Source: Anisakis pegreffii (taxonomy: Eukaryota; Nematoda; Chromadorea; Rhabditida; Anisakidae). From it: a DNA stretch of 64,000 nt. Below the pieces are notes generated by a model that did not search any database, was not told the DNA's origin, and saw nothing but the letters and a program-made list of their open reading frames with translations. How positions within the stretch are numbered: the stretch's first letter is position 1; the number at the start of each line of letters is the position of its first letter. Location: positions 1 through 64,000 of the forward strand of contig JAPYMA010001118.1 in the NCBI GenBank assembly GCA_035041965.1, in the 5' to 3' direction. Shown in pieces: positions 24,282-37,438 of this stretch. A program made the translations under genes and the position numbers.

Positions 24282-26605
24282 TCACTTCGCTAGACCAAGA
24301 TGGAGGATTTTCCGAATAGTTTTCGGGCCAAGCCAGTAGCCTTTCACCAGGAATCTCCAGTAGAGGAACGGCAAGAAGTATCGTTTGAGGAGGTAACCCA
24401 CGTAGGTGGGTCGGGCACCACAGAACGGGATGGTCTCCAACGGACCGTCCGGGTTAAATTCGGCCAGGACTACGGCTCTCTTCGAAACCAGAAGAGGGCA
24501 CGACGCGTAGCCATCGTACTGAAATTCATTATTATTTATTATTATTATCATTATTTATAATAATAATTATTATTTATTATTATCATTATTATTACTATTT
24601 CAAAAAATCAAACAATATTTGACCTTTCCAGTGAGCGGTTTGCCTTTCAACAACGCCGGAAGATTTACATTCATTGCGCGCAGCTGACTTGCTGAAACAA
24701 CAAAAAACAAATGACACGTCATCCCCGATGATCAGAATCGATCAATCGATATGGATCAATCAAAAAATTTCCACAAAAAAAGAGCACAAGGCACTTACAA
24801 ACAGCTGCAGCCGTTTTTGCATTACCCGTATTCAGACAATCGCCCATTCCGAACACATTCGGGTAATGCCTACTCAACAGAGTCTCCGGATCGACGTCCA
24901 GCCAACCTTTTGCATCTGTCAACCCAGGACACTCTCGTAGCGGTTTCACGGGTGAGCACGGTGGAGCCACATGCAGAAAATCGTACTGAAGCGCAGAAAA
25001 ATCACTCACTATCAATATCTTCACTATCAGGCTCCGGCTCCGGAGCTCTCAACAAAACGCTAAAAGCTCCAGCCTCCAGCCAGGCTCCGGAGCCCGAGTG
25101 TTTGGCTCCTGGCTAACCTTAAGCGTTAACCTATCCTTGGTGGGTTGAGCGTTATCGTCGAGCACCTCAAATGTAGCGGTTTGTGTTAGCGGATCCACTT
25201 TAATTAAATTTCGTCTAGTCATTAGCTTGATCTGCTTTTGTTGCACGACCTTCATCAACGCGTCGGCATATTTCTTGATGCCGAACACTCCGGCCAATGA
25301 GGTGCAGTAGGTGATCGAGATTTTATCACGGACACCTCGCTGAAACTTTTCTATTTTTTACGAAATTAACGATAAAATTACCGGGTAACTAATAAAATTA
25401 AACCGGGTAATCACCGGGTAATAACCAGACCAATGGCACCCGCTGGACAAATGGTACCCGTCGTAACTAATAAAACTAATGATAAAATTAACGAGTAACT
25501 AACAAAAATTAACGATTTCGGCTCAAAAAAGATAATTAGAAAAATATTGTTAAAAGATTTTGGGAAAATTTTTTTACCTGTCTAAAAATCTCATCGGATA
25601 TATACATGATTTTCTGCGGCGCACCAGCGCATTTGATTGGTGTATTCGGGAATGTGTAAACTGCTTGCCCGCCGGGAAACGCTTGCAGTTCCTGATTGGT
25701 TTTTTGGGCTAAGTGTGGCAGATAGACACTGTTCACTCCTTTGAGCTGTAACGCCTCGGGTAAACCTTCTACCTGAAAAATTTCCCGGGAATCATACAAC
25801 CATACCCATGAATTTTGTGAAAAATCCGGAAAATCTAATGCAACTACCATATCATAACGAAGTTCAAGTCCTGGCGTAACCACCAGCACATCGTACTTGA
25901 TCTCTGAGCCATCGCTGTAAATCAATAATCAATCAAGAAGTCAGATTTTTCGCAAAAAATTTAAAAAATTACCCAAAATTATTTTCAGGCTACCCCACAA
26001 CAAACCTAAAACTAACTCAAGTATAACTGAATTATGTTGTGGCTGCATTTCAGTCACTGCTCGCTGAATCCACACAGATTCGGGATCGATCAGCGCTCGA
26101 GTTGGCCTCACGCAGCTGGTCAATGTCTTCATGCCACCCGCCACTAGTGTGAAACCTCCTTGGAACCAGTGATCCTGAAATGGAAAATTCCCAAATATTT
26201 CTGGGAAATTTTCCACTTGACACGTGAAAATTTCAAAATTTTTCATAAAATTCTGAAAATTTTCAAATTCTGAATCAAATATTCCTTTCAAAAAACTTGC
26301 CTCACAAGGCTCAATCACCGCAATTTGACCTTTTGGCACCAAATTTTTGAAACGCTGCGAAATCGCCATTCCGGCCGCACCTCCGCCCATTACCACTATG
26401 CGGTAATGAGCCGCTAAATGAATCTACTATTACTATCGATAACATACCATCCGGCACCCTCTGGCAGTCAAAATACCTCGATTAAACACCCGATCCAGAA
26501 ACCACCCTGATTTTTAACAAATTCTATCAATCAATAATCAATCAAATCCTTATCAACGCAATTTTGAGACCACTACTCACCTGCTAGAGTGCTCGTTAAT
26601 CGCAT
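24282..26605 (-). CDS. sqrd-1: Sulfide:quinone oxidoreductase, mitochondrial
   Basis: Mitochondrial inner-membrane flavoprotein that oxidises sulfide and passes electrons to quinone. Exons: 26581-26605, 26477-26506, 26301-26413, 26017-26174, 25848-25914, 25578-25772, 25118-25339, 24799-24985, 24624-24691, 24282-24518, giving 433 aa (animal SQRs are about 450). Residues 1-20 (MRLTSTLAGWFLDRVFNR) look like a transit peptide. The FAD dinucleotide motif GGGAAG is at 28-33. CAGAPQK (Cys179) and YASCP (Cys362) match the two redox cysteines of the family. FGMGDC is the second FAD motif. The C-terminal LPFLYW...GYWLGP is the membrane-binding part. Intron 3 has a GC donor (GCAAGT). The third exon start at 26413 was chosen because it closes the frame with a 63-bp intron; the nearer acceptor would leave a 24-bp intron. 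The protein looks intact. The symbol is by homology to the worm gene. Confidence 0.93.
24519..24600. repeat. ATT/TAA microsatellite in SQR intron 9
   Basis: A degenerate (ATT)n tract, partly self-complementary (TTATTT...AATAATAA), fills most of the intron between the last two exons of the SQR gene. Confidence 0.7.
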
Positions 26606-28105
26606 TGCTTGCTGACTTTTGCAGATTATCACCTCGAGAAATTTTTAATAATTTATTATTATTATTATTCAATTGAATTATTATTATTATTATTATTCAA
26701 CTGAAAACCTTTTAAATAACCAACGACGTAATAATATCAATCAAACGATAATACAATACAAACTCAAACTGCCCATTGAAAAATCCCAAAACGTTCGAAA
26801 GCATCCACAAACATTCGATCTAAAGCATTAAAATAATAAGAGAAAGGTGCTAAAAATCCGGTTTTACTCATTAACTCAATGAAGTGAACTGAACCAACAT
26901 CACTGTATCAATCAACACTGATCACCACCAGTATGATCAACACCGATCACTAGTGTGATCTTGTGATGTTGACTATTCACCTAACCGCTAAACACCTTCT
27001 TTCCCCACTCTAAATTTCCAGTTTTACTTACGTGAATGAATCAAAAATCAACATTACACTCTGCGATGACGTTTTTTTTCAAAAACATTTTCAAAAACCC
27101 ATAAAAATAATGTCTGTCCCTAATGGAATTTCATTTCATTCCATCTCTCCTTTAGAATACTTTGATCTTTAGACTTCTTCAACATAATCACTGAAGTGAT
27201 AAACGCAGCGACGTCACAGATGTTGATTTCATATCGATAATATTTTCCGATCACCACCCAACTTTGATCGTTTGGTAAACCAATCAGCCGACGGATCGAT
27301 CAATCAACACTGATCACCAGTATGATCATATATAATCAGAACACGCACTCTTACGCCTCCCCATGTATAGACGAATGAAATAAATGAATGTCTAACCGGA
27401 ATGAAATCAGTGTCTCTCGTTTATTATATTAAATATCAGAGCAATAGATGGGCAGATCAGCAACAACACGTGAAAGGTCATACCCATTCTGCCCCCAACG
27501 AACAATTGTCCTACCACCTAATAACTTCCAGGCAAATCCAACCCACACTCTCCTCCACTGATCTCCAATCAATCAATCGATCACAAATCAAAGAATCGAT
27601 CTGATCGACGAACTCAAAAGACTTCGCTCTCTCTCCCAAGCCATTTTTATTCTCGGTCTCACCTTCAGTTCGCCGAATAAACACATCAAATTTCAAAAAA
27701 AAAGGAATTCATTTAATTTCATTTCCCGTTTTCGAGAAACCCTTCTCACTTCTCTCAAAATAATAAATCTCTATTAACCTAATAACAGTAATAGTAATAC
27801 CAATAATAAAACCAACGTCATAACGATAACATAATAAAAAAATAATAATAAAAACAAAACAATAAAATAAAAATAACCAAAACATAATAATAACAACAAA
27901 ACAACAAACACAATAACATAACAACACCACAAAAATAACCATGCCGTGCCCATGCCCATAACCATAACAATAACAACACTCTACCCGTGACATATTCATG
28001 ACAATTCCTTTATTCATACATCCATCTCCAAGAACAATTCACAAACGTCAAATCTCGACGACCAAACAAACTTTAACTTTAAAAACTCACCACCAATTCA
28101 CCAAT
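26606..28105. other. Intergenic between SQR and smg-8
   Basis: Upstream of SQR and downstream of smg-8, both on the minus strand. It holds (ATT)n near 26640-26700, TGATCA-rich stretches at 26890-26970 and 27240-27330, and an AAT/ACA-rich tract at 27770-27970. No exons were recognised. At about 1.5 kb the gap is long for a nematode operon. Confidence 0.5.
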
Positions 28106-31100
28106 CTACAATTCACCCATTACATTCTCAAATTTCCTGCTGCTGCTCACTGGCACATACTCTACCCGAATCGACTCGGGTAGCAATTTGCCCATGACCA
28201 CGGGCTCCTGGGGCCTTCTGACCACTCCTTGAGGTCCCGCGTAGACATATGGCAGCCTCAGCACGTAATACTTCGCGAATTCCAGCCTGATCGGCTCCTC
28301 GCCGGTGCCGAAAATACAGCCGTTCGGCGAGGCCGACGGTTGCACCCTGGGGTCGAGCGTGACCGTTACTGGTGCCTTTGGCGTCACTATATGAATGCGC
28401 ATCAACTGCGCACTGACTTGAGGCGACCTACGACACGTACAATGCATCCAGACGGGAATCTCCGACCGCAGAAGCTCCGCTCCCATCTCCTGAACAGAAA
28501 TTTTATAAAAAATTTCGGAAAAGTTGAAAAACTCCGGAATTTTTTGTAAATTTTCTTGAAAAATTTTGAAAAATATCAATCTCAATTTCATCCACACCAC
28601 CAGCATACCTTGGAGTTCGCAGACGAGGCACGCATTGGAGAGTTCGCTTTCTCGATCATAAAACGATGACCACGTGGACATTCGTATTCAAAACCCACAA
28701 ACAACTGCAAAAACTCCGCATTTTAACGGAAATATCTCGCAAAAAAAGAAAAATAACTCAAGAAAATGCAAAATTGGGCACTTGTGCTGTTTAGTCCCTC
28801 CACCCGCACGCAGACAAGCGTGCATTACCATTTGTGCTTTCAACAACACCGCCGCACGTTGTCATACGCGCTTTAGGCCACACCCATTCTGTTACGCTGA
28901 ATTCGGCCATGCCTTAGCACCCAGTGGGCGTGGCTACGCGCAAGCACGCGTGATCTTGCGTACGAGTGGAGGGACTAAACATCACAAGTACCGAAAATTG
29001 ATACTGAAAATGGGAAAATTCCAAAAAATTTTCATGAAAAAACAACGACGAATTATCGCATTTCACAAGGATTCGACGATAACACGATCGGAGACGAGCA
29101 CTTGTCCGGGAAGAAATACTCCCACACCACCCAAAGTCGTGTCGCGATGTGCCACACATCATCACGCTCACTTCGCCGCCGCCCCACGACATTACTGCCC
29201 TTCTACCCGCCCCCTCACCAATTTTATTGCTATTTTTTCAAATTTTTGGAGTTCCGATTCAAATTTTTTCACCAAAATACTAACAAATTCTACGCTCAGG
29301 CATCAAAAAAAAGAAAAATTCTTCCACACGACAAAAACAGCAAAATAAATCGCTCGCCCCAAACCTTGACTTTCTCTCGATTCATTGTCGATAGGAGACC
29401 GCCGCCGGCTGATCCTCCGGTAGTCGGGCATCCGATTCCACTCGTCGCTTTCAAATGATGTCTCCGCGGGGTGCGATGGTGATGGCTTCCCGACAGCGTC
29501 GTGTCATAGTTCAAAATCTCTTTCATGTCCAAATCCCACAGCTCCATATCGACCATTAGATACACATCCCAGGGCAGTAGATATTGCGTGCCGTTCTTGA
29601 AATTCGGCTGATCGCGTATACCCGCTTTGTGACTGTAGATACTCGACGGTCCCAAACACACCAGAGACCATGACGGGTAGAGTGGTAGAAGCGCCGACGG
29701 AGAGTCCGAATTCGGCAAACACTCCAAAAATTGACCTGAAATCAGAATCCATTCGAAAAAAAGACCTGAAATTACATTTTTTGTGGTGCAAATCACATTT
29801 TTGCAAAAACCTTTCGAAAACAAAACAAAACCTCTAAAATATCGTCGCATCAACGCCACGAACTCCTCAAATTCCACCACCGCATTCCGCAGCCGCTCAT
29901 CATTTTCATTCAATTCACTAGACGGATTCTCTCGCAACTGCACGTCGTCATCGTCCAAATAACTGCTTCCCGGCTCCTGTTCATGAGAAGCTCCGGCCCG
30001 ACCTCGAGCCGAATGCCCGTCTTCCACCATCTTAGTTTCACTATCATCACTGGAATTCTCGCCACCTTCCTCCTCTTCCTCTCCAGCCACCTCTAAACTA
30101 CTTCGTCGCGATGCGGACGATAGATTCGACCCGGAGAGCGAAGACAGCAACGTCTCAGAACTATTATTCAGTTCATAGTCATCCATATGCTGAAAAAAAG
30201 ACCAAAATGATCAATTTTTTCAATTTTCCCACGAAAATAATTGAAAATTTTCTTCATCAACATTTGAAAATTCACTGAAACAAACCACAAAACAAAACAA
30301 AACAACCGCATTAAACGAACCGCTCGTGTTCGAATCATCCGCGAGGCTCTCGATTTTGGTCTAACCGCACCTGCGCCTGCACCTTCATCCTTATCACCAC
30401 CAGCCGCAGCCGCAGCCACAGCCATGGCTCCAGCTCCATCCTTATCACTTGGTTCATCAGCGCCACACCTGTCCTTATCAGTGCTCTTATCAGTAGCTCC
30501 GTTATCAGCACCCTCATCCTCATCCTGACCGTCCGCATCCAAACCTCCACTGTTCGCTACTCTTCTTTTGCCCAAAGTTCGCGCTCCTAGCAGCCGCCGA
30601 TTCATGAACGCCGCCGTCTCATTTAAATCCAGTGAATCCTTATCACTCTCGACGTTATCACTGTTATCAGCAGCGTTATCAGTCACCTCCTCATCCTCGT
30701 CCTCATTACCTCCACCACCACCATCCGAGGATGACTCTAGACGATTATCACGATCCAGCAACATTTCAATATCTTCCTCTTCCGTTCCTTCCGCTGGTTC
30801 CGCAATATCACCACCTTTAAGTCGAGCCTGAGCCTGGTGGCCTCCTCGTCGATTCACCTCAGCTTCAACTTCCCGGCTCCTAGTGTCTGCCCCAAACGCT
30901 GGGAAGCGTTCACTTACTTGCCCAACCGCAGCAGCAGTAATACCCGCACCCGCACCGTCCTCTTCAGATGATCGTTCAGGCTCTCGTTGGCCCTCCTCAA
31001 CCTCATCATCGTACCCGCCGTACTCATCATACACATACCGATATTCCGTCGCTTCATCTGCCGAATTCAGACTGCTGCTTCCACGCCTCGCAACTCGTTC

Positions 31101-33390
31101 AGAGAGCATCAGTCGAGCTGCAGCAGCAGCCCGATTTCCGCTGTCTGAAGCCACCAAACCCGGCAACCCGGCTACCGCCGCCCACAAACCGGCCTCGTCC
31201 GTCTCCTCCTTGTTCCCTAGCTCACCAGCCTCTCCCAAATCCAAATCCTTATCAGTACCACCCTTATCAGCCCGTCTCTTATCACCACTACCCACCACAC
31301 CTTTCGCTCTCATCCGCATCTTCACATCCATCATTGTCACCTCAAACACCGCAAACTTATAACTCTCCAGTTCACTACAACACGACGAAATAAACTGCGA
31401 GGCTTGATAGAAGTCAAAATTCGCTTCTTTTAAAGTAAAAGGGTCATTCCGCAGCAGTTGTGAGTGACCACAGTTGCAGGTACTCAAGAATCTGGCGGCA
31501 CTCGAGTGCAGCGTCCGCTTCGAGGCCGGCACCGACACGGTTTCCGGTCCGGCATGCACGGGCTGGGTACATTCGTTTCCGGTCAGCGAAATCTGCTCAC
31601 AGGCCTTCTGCGTAGCCCAAATTGCTTCACACTCTTCGATCAGCTCCGCTTTTGCCTTCTCCAGATCACTACCGTGATAGACGGCTTCCAGTTTTTCGAT
31701 AGCACGTTGTAACTGAAACACACTGGTCATCATAAATCTGGTTAAAAATAACCATCATAAATTACCACAAAAAACCACAATTTCCGCACCTTAATTTGAT
31801 GTTCCCGCTTCGTATATCGCAACGGCTTACATTTCTCCATTTCCCGCGCATCACGATACGTGTACGTCGACTTTGCAGCGCCAATATAGCTCGGTCGCAT
31901 CATGCGCATGAATTGCAGCTCGATATTCGACAGCTCGCCGATCTGATCATCACTCAGCAACGACACCCGCTGATCACCACCGTTGTGATCTGATCGCATC
32001 ATCAATCGATCGTAGATCAGTTTGGTGCAGATTAAGAACGCTTTCAGTTTCGGTACCTCATAGACCACTCCTTTATCGGGTTCGTGTCGTATCTCGTCCA
32101 GGCTTCCTTTCAAAAATAGGCTGAATTCACTGAACGCTGCCGTATTTGCTGCTGCTGCACGTTTTTTCTTCGCAATACCACTGATCTCACCTGCTGTCCC
32201 AGTCTCCAAATCATTACCATTCACATTACCCGTCGTATCTTTACCCGAACCAGCAGCTCCGGCTCCGGCTCCACCCGGAGCTCCAGCTCCCCCGTCATCC
32301 GAAGAGCTGCTAGTCGTTGTCAAGATTAAATGCGAGACCATCTCGCGAATATAATCCTGCGCCGTTGAATCGTCACGATTCTGCGTAAAAACATATACAA
32401 AAGGTGTACCCTCGCAAGGTATCGACACACAATTATAACTCTTATTTGAATGTGCGATCAATTTATATAGTCTCAACACATTAAATATCTGATTCTCTAG
32501 ATTCTGTTCCAGCTTTGTCATTAACTCTTTTCGTTTAACAGCACCCAAATCCGTACGCAACGGGCTTCGATGGAACGCAAACAACAATCTTGGCCTGGCC
32601 AGTCGGCCTTCGATTGCCCATTCCCGTGGGCAATTCGCGGCCGAAAGCTTTCCCAAAGCCACACACAGTTCCTCGCGTACAGACAGGCGCAGCTCGTTGG
32701 CCTTCTTTAGAAATTGACACAGGGTCAGATCGAAACGGCAACATGGTTCCAAATGCAGGAGCACGTGTGAAACACATAGGAGAAAAGTCAGTGCCCGAAT
32801 ATAATCACGCTCCAGCACTGCGATCCTCTCGAAAAAGCCACTGCCACCATTCTCCTACAAATTATCATCCACCAAAATCCATTAAAATCCACCAAAAAAA
32901 CAAAAAATTTCAATCGTATTCACCTAAACATCAATAAAAATAACAATAATAATCACAAAACCCACTGTTTTCTGCGTTGGTCTCATAAAGGCTTGCTCCA
33001 ACGCTTCCACATCTCCATACCCGTTCAATCTCAAAAATACTGTCGATATATCAGCCGCATAGAATGCATCTATCTGAAATTCCCATCAATCAATCAATCC
33101 AACCAATCAAATCAATCAATCAATCAATAATCGATAATCACGGATCAAGTACAGATCAAGCACAAAAACCACCAACTTACTGAGGTGCTTGACGTCTGAT
33201 TTCGACGATAGGTCGATAAAAAGACGTTATTTTGCAGAAATGCATTAATAGGTTGAGATTTGGAGTGTTGTCGACACTCTTTGCCTATTATGGCAACCAC
33301 TAAAACACGACGGTCTTCGAATACACTCAAATTGTAGACACTTCGGGTGAGCCACTCGTCCAGTGGCTCACTTAACTGCTCTTCACGCAT
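28106..33390 (-). CDS. smg-8: SMG-8, nonsense-mediated decay factor
   Basis: SMG8 regulates the SMG1 kinase in nonsense-mediated mRNA decay. Exons: 33181-33390, 32966-33073, 31790-32854, 30321-31712, 29832-30189, 29365-29735, 28609-28704, 28106-28489, giving 1327 aa. Family landmarks: the N-terminal NTPase-like part (RRVLVVAIIGKECRQHS); ERDYIRALTFLL and RPRLLFAFHRSPLR in exon 3; PSWSLVCLGPSSIYSHKAG and YLLPWDV in exon 6; GFEYECPRGHRFM in exon 7; AQLMRIHIVTPKAPVTVTL and LRLPYVYAG in exon 8. It is longer than the human protein (about 990 aa) because exons 4-5 carry a long acidic Ser/Asp/Glu/Gly-rich insertion, roughly residues 580-1020. The penultimate intron contains a MITE. A TTTCAG acceptor ends at 33400, nine bases before the start codon. 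Intact; confidence is high. Confidence 0.93.
28777..28992. mobile_element. 216-bp MITE in a smg-8 intron
   Basis: The ~36-bp inverted termini begin GG(C/T)ACTTGTG and run through GTTTAGTCCCTCCAC to ACGCA (left 28777-28812; right copy ends at 28992). The core includes GGGCGTGGCTACGCGCAAGC, similar to the core of the element at 23651-23751. Both elements start GGCACTT at the left end. The flanks CAAAATTG (28769-28776) and GAAAATTG (28993-29000) are an 8-bp target duplication with one mismatch. It is inserted in smg-8 intron 6 (28705-29364) and so should be spliced out. No coding capacity. Confidence 0.82.
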
Positions 33391-33399
33391 TATTTAAAC

Positions 33400-33405
33400 C
33401 TGAAA
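33400..33405 (-). promoter_or_regulatory. Candidate spliced-leader acceptor of smg-8
   Basis: TTTCAG on the minus strand with the AG nine bases before the chosen ATG, and no upstream coding exon. This is the arrangement expected of nematode trans-splicing. Inference only. Confidence 0.5.
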
Positions 33406-35621
33406 TTGAAGAGCACGGAAATTTGCAATTATTCTCGCTCGAAACTACGCAGTAATTAACAGTAACGGCACGCCAAAAAGACCCACAATCGAGGCCAACC
33501 ACACATACTTTCAGGGGATTTCTACGGAATTTTCCACTATCTAAAGAAATCCGGAGCAAATATCGGCCCTGAAATCGGCACGGAACCTGAAATCCGGCGA
33601 AAAAAAAAACACCAGCAAAAAATCACTCGATATAGACAGGTCGCCAACGGGATGTGTGGCTATTTCGCCACAAAATGGAATATCCGAACATGCAGTTCCA
33701 ATGTATGTTGTCGATTTTCCATTTCCCGGTCAATCGCATTTCCCAGTCAGCCGCCGGGTTCCCTTCCGACTTCTGGGCAAAACTCCTGGGTATCCTGACC
33801 CCGAGCGAAACTTAAACTGAAAACTGCCTGAAACCCGGGAAAAAAACCTGGGAAAAGACAATGAAATTCCCGCAAACGTAAACGCAACCGCGAAGAAACA
33901 AACAAGTTTTGTGAACTTGTTTCTTGAATTTTTGCTAAACTTCTGCAAATTATTATCTTTCACAAACACCCACAAATGCAGAAGCACATGCAAATGCGTA
34001 TGCACAAGCAATTAAAATTCCATCATCTTTAATTAAACTTCAAAAAATTCCACTCCATTAGACCGGTTGCCTTCTTTTTTTTTTCACGCAATTTAACGAA
34101 TTTTCATATTTTCAGTGCTGCTGCTGCAAAATCCAAAATCCGTAATCCGTAATCCTCAATCGCCGTTCTCACATTGAATAATCCGCATTCACAGCAAACA
34201 TTTCTCACATTATCCAATTATTTCAATATCCGTTCGCTTATCCGTTTATATCCGTTCGGATATCCATATCCATATTGCCTAAGCCATATCACTTTTTTTC
34301 AAATGAATTTTCACGGAATTCATCAAAAACCTGCAAATTTCGCTGCTGCTGCTGTCATATCCTATACAATTGGTCACACACACATATCACGGTTGTTATC
34401 TGGTTGCTTCGGCACACAAAATCAGGCGCAATTCCTGTTTTGCAAATCTCTAATAGAAACACGTTCACAGAAATATCAAAAATTCCTTCGTCTTTTTTTG
34501 CATAAAAATACGTTTCAATGCAACGATTACAATTACATTCCCAAACAGTCCAATTCACTTCACTTCATTCAAAAACTCACTATCAATTGCAAAACACTGT
34601 TGATCTTCTAATCGCTGAACTTGATCCTGAAATTCCATCAGATCGAATCCAAAAAATCAAAAATCTCTTGTCAAAATTTCCGTTTCTCTGCCTGTCTGTC
34701 TGATCCATGGCCTTATGCACAGGCTCCTGTACTGTCTCTCTTGGCCGTCTTGTTCTCTGATTCTCTTCACTCGTCGTAGCTGATCTCTCGTAGCTGTCAA
34801 ATCCAGATCCTAATCCAACAGATTACACATATCCCCCTTCACCCGCGTTTCCCAAAGACTCTCACAGACAGATATATGGATAGATAGATGGGTGTCACCC
34901 GTCACCCCCAGTTCCTGCCAGCCACTCGCTCCATCAGCCACCCGAACCTGCCAACCGGCTGGCTTCACTCTCTCTTATTGACAGCCGATGCATCCATTTC
35001 TCTCAAATCCTCCACAAGATATGCCAGATTTCACTGAATTTTGCTTTCACCCGTGCTCCTCTCCCTTTCCATCTCGTTCAGATCATCTTGTAACGTTGCA
35101 CTGCTCTTTGAAACGATATTAATTAACACACCACAACAATGATACAATATAAAGACACGTTATCACATAATATAAAGACACAAGAAACTTTCATTTCATT
35201 CCAACATCACCTTCACTTCATTCAATTCACTTCACATTGATCTGATCGCGATCGATCGATCAGGTGGTGAACAACGTTGAAACTGATTTGGATTTGACCG
35301 TTTGTGACTTAATCCTAATCTTGATCTTTATCCATTGCCAAAACTTTATCAAAACGCTCTATCGTCCATTCTACAGCTCACAACGAGCGCGCCTTAATTC
35401 TTCTGATCGAATTGACCTACTACTTTATTTACTGTTCATTTACTACTTTACTTACTGTTTATTTTAACTAATCTTATCTGATAATTACTTTTTAACAAAT
35501 TGACGATTATTATTATTATCTTATCGAAATCTCGTATCGAAACGCTGCGATTTCTCTCGAATTTCAATCCCGATCAATTTTTGAGGGAATCTAACCAAAA
35601 CCAAGCCCATCACACACACTA
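33406..35621. other. Divergent promoter region, smg-8 and lipase
   Basis: 2.2 kb between two divergently read genes. Sequence is mixed AT-rich with TTCAC/ATCC-type low complexity (34130-34280) and T-rich stretches near 35400-35530. Several open frames here have no recognisable domain. No RNA gene or repeat family was recognised. Confidence 0.5.
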
Positions 35622-37438
35622 ATGACTGCTTTCCTCGATCAAATCATCTCCAAACTTGGTCTTTACTTAATTTTCACGGCTACACTCCAAAATCTCATCC
35701 CACTAGCCAGTTTCCAACGAAATACGGCAGTCACAGCCTCATTCACACCCGACTTCAACGCATGGCTCGTGCAAAAATTCGGTGACGACGTTCAAGCAAC
35801 CCTGAACAGGTGCGTGGGTAAATCGCACGAGAATTTTACTATTTTATCGGAATGTTTTGGATTTTTTTTGAAAAATTCAGTTAATCAGGGGCCAAATTGC
35901 AGGGAGGATCTCGGGGATGCCGGCTCGTTCGGGGGCAAATCCTCTGCTGGGGAACGTCTACAGAGGCAACCGGTCGTGTTCGTACATGGGGTGTCGGATC
36001 GCGCCCACGATAAACCCATGGCCGCAGCCAGATACTTCAAGTATCACTCATTATTATTATATTTATTATTATTATATATATAATTATTATTATTTCCAGG
36101 GAACATGGCTATGAATGGAGTGAGCTATATGGCACGACCTACGCGAACGGGGCCCAAGGAAATCCCCTACAATGGCTCCATTACGCGATGTATTGTTCTT
36201 ACGTTAAACAGGTCAAAAAATTTTGAACAGCTAAAGAAAAACGCAAAAAAATCTCCAAATAACACGTTAAATTTCGAGAGAAACAGACAAAAAGGGTGGC
36301 GAAATATCGTAGAAACAGACAGCGAGAGATGCAGAGATTGGAAGCAAAGAAAGAGACGAGAGAGGAAAAGAAAAAGACTGGCGAAAAGAGTTCTCTACTA
36401 GCGGAGAGCAACCAGACGTAAAACAAAACTGTTAGAGAGCAAAATTTCAGGTTCGCGCCTTGATAGTAGCGGTTCGTCTATATACGGGTCGAGCCGTCGA
36501 TGTGGTGGCCTATTCGCTTGGGGTACCGATTAGCCGTAAGGCTATTCTGGGAGGTTCGGCGATTAAGATTTGGAAATTCTGCCCAAAGTTTGGGAAATTC
36601 TACTTCCCAGGAAACCGTTCAGGAAACCGGAAATTCCATTTCAGGCAAATGTGTGGACACCGGGGAGGATCTGGGCAATCCACTGACGCGTTTCGTCGAC
36701 ACGTTCGTAAGTGTAGCCGGTCCAAATCAAGGAATAGCACTCCAGGTAAGGCTGGCTGAAATTTTTGAACTCATATTGGGGAATTTTTTTCGCGAATCAG
36801 CTTCAACCTAAAATTAATTTCAGGTCGGTGGTTTGAGTCTGCCCGGATGTGTGTTTAGCGTGTTGCCGATTTGCAACGTACAAACAGGACTCTACTCAGG
36901 TGTTTGCCCTACGAAAAGCGAATTCTTGGAGGTAAGCATCGACCGCTCGTATATATCCACCACCCTCAGTCGGATATCCTAAATCCCTCAAACGGATATC
37001 ATATATCCCCCAACCGGATATCGTAAATTCCATTTCAGGACATTAATGCAGTGGAAAAATACGAAGCAAAGCATGTGTTCGCCATCTATAGCAAGGCGGA
37101 TCAACTTGTTGGCTACACCGTATGCAATAACGTAAACACATTCAAATTCAAATTTTCTGCGAACCTGGCACGGTGCCAATTGGCTCGGTTCCATTCTGTC
37201 CGTTGGCATCAATTTGTCGTAGACGACCTTTCTTCTAAACATTTCTTACCAAATCTGTCACGAATCGCTGTGAATTTTTTGATTTTTTTCGAAAAAATCC
37301 TGAAATTAATTCCAGGTCACCACAAAAGTACCCGGACAAATGGGTGAAAAAGTCTACGAGGACAAGAATCACGACGATACCTTCTATCACTCCTATGAGA
37401 CCATGCGGCAGATGGTACTCGACCACGTGGTTGCTTAG
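35622..37438 (+). CDS. Secreted class-2 lipase (nematode Lipase_2 family)
   Basis: Predicted extracellular alpha/beta-hydrolase triacylglycerol lipase of the family expanded in worms (lips genes). Exons: 35622-35809, 35903-36040, 36100-36211, 36451-36553, 36645-36745, 36824-36931, 37039-37131, 37316-37438, giving 321 aa. Residues ~11-30 (LGLYLIFTATLQNLIPLA) form a signal peptide. Family motifs are GSFGGK, PVVFVHGVSD (oxyanion-hole strand), the nucleophile elbow AYSLG (Ser168), SRKAILGG, CVDTGEDLG, VAGPNQG, and a probable catalytic His in KNHDDT (His300). Cysteines in LPGCVFSVLPICN and SGVCP suggest disulfides. The start is the only Met ahead of the signal sequence. AATAAA follows near 37630. 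Intact. The likely role is gut or secreted lipid digestion, by family. Confidence 0.9.

Noticed and set aside
27709..28017. Hydrophobic minus-strand open frames upstream of SQR
   Set aside because: They arise from an AAT/ACA low-complexity tract read on the other strand.
29030..29190. Extra smg-8 exon (frame with EYFFPDKCSSP)
   Set aside because: Exons 6 and 7 join in phase without it, and the product matches the family spacing; no supporting motif.
30568..31393. Ser/Pro/His-rich plus-strand open frames
   Set aside because: They are antisense shadows of the acidic region of smg-8 exon 4.
33730..34011. 93-residue minus-strand open frame between smg-8 and the lipase
   Set aside because: No family resemblance, and no signal of an exon chain on either side.
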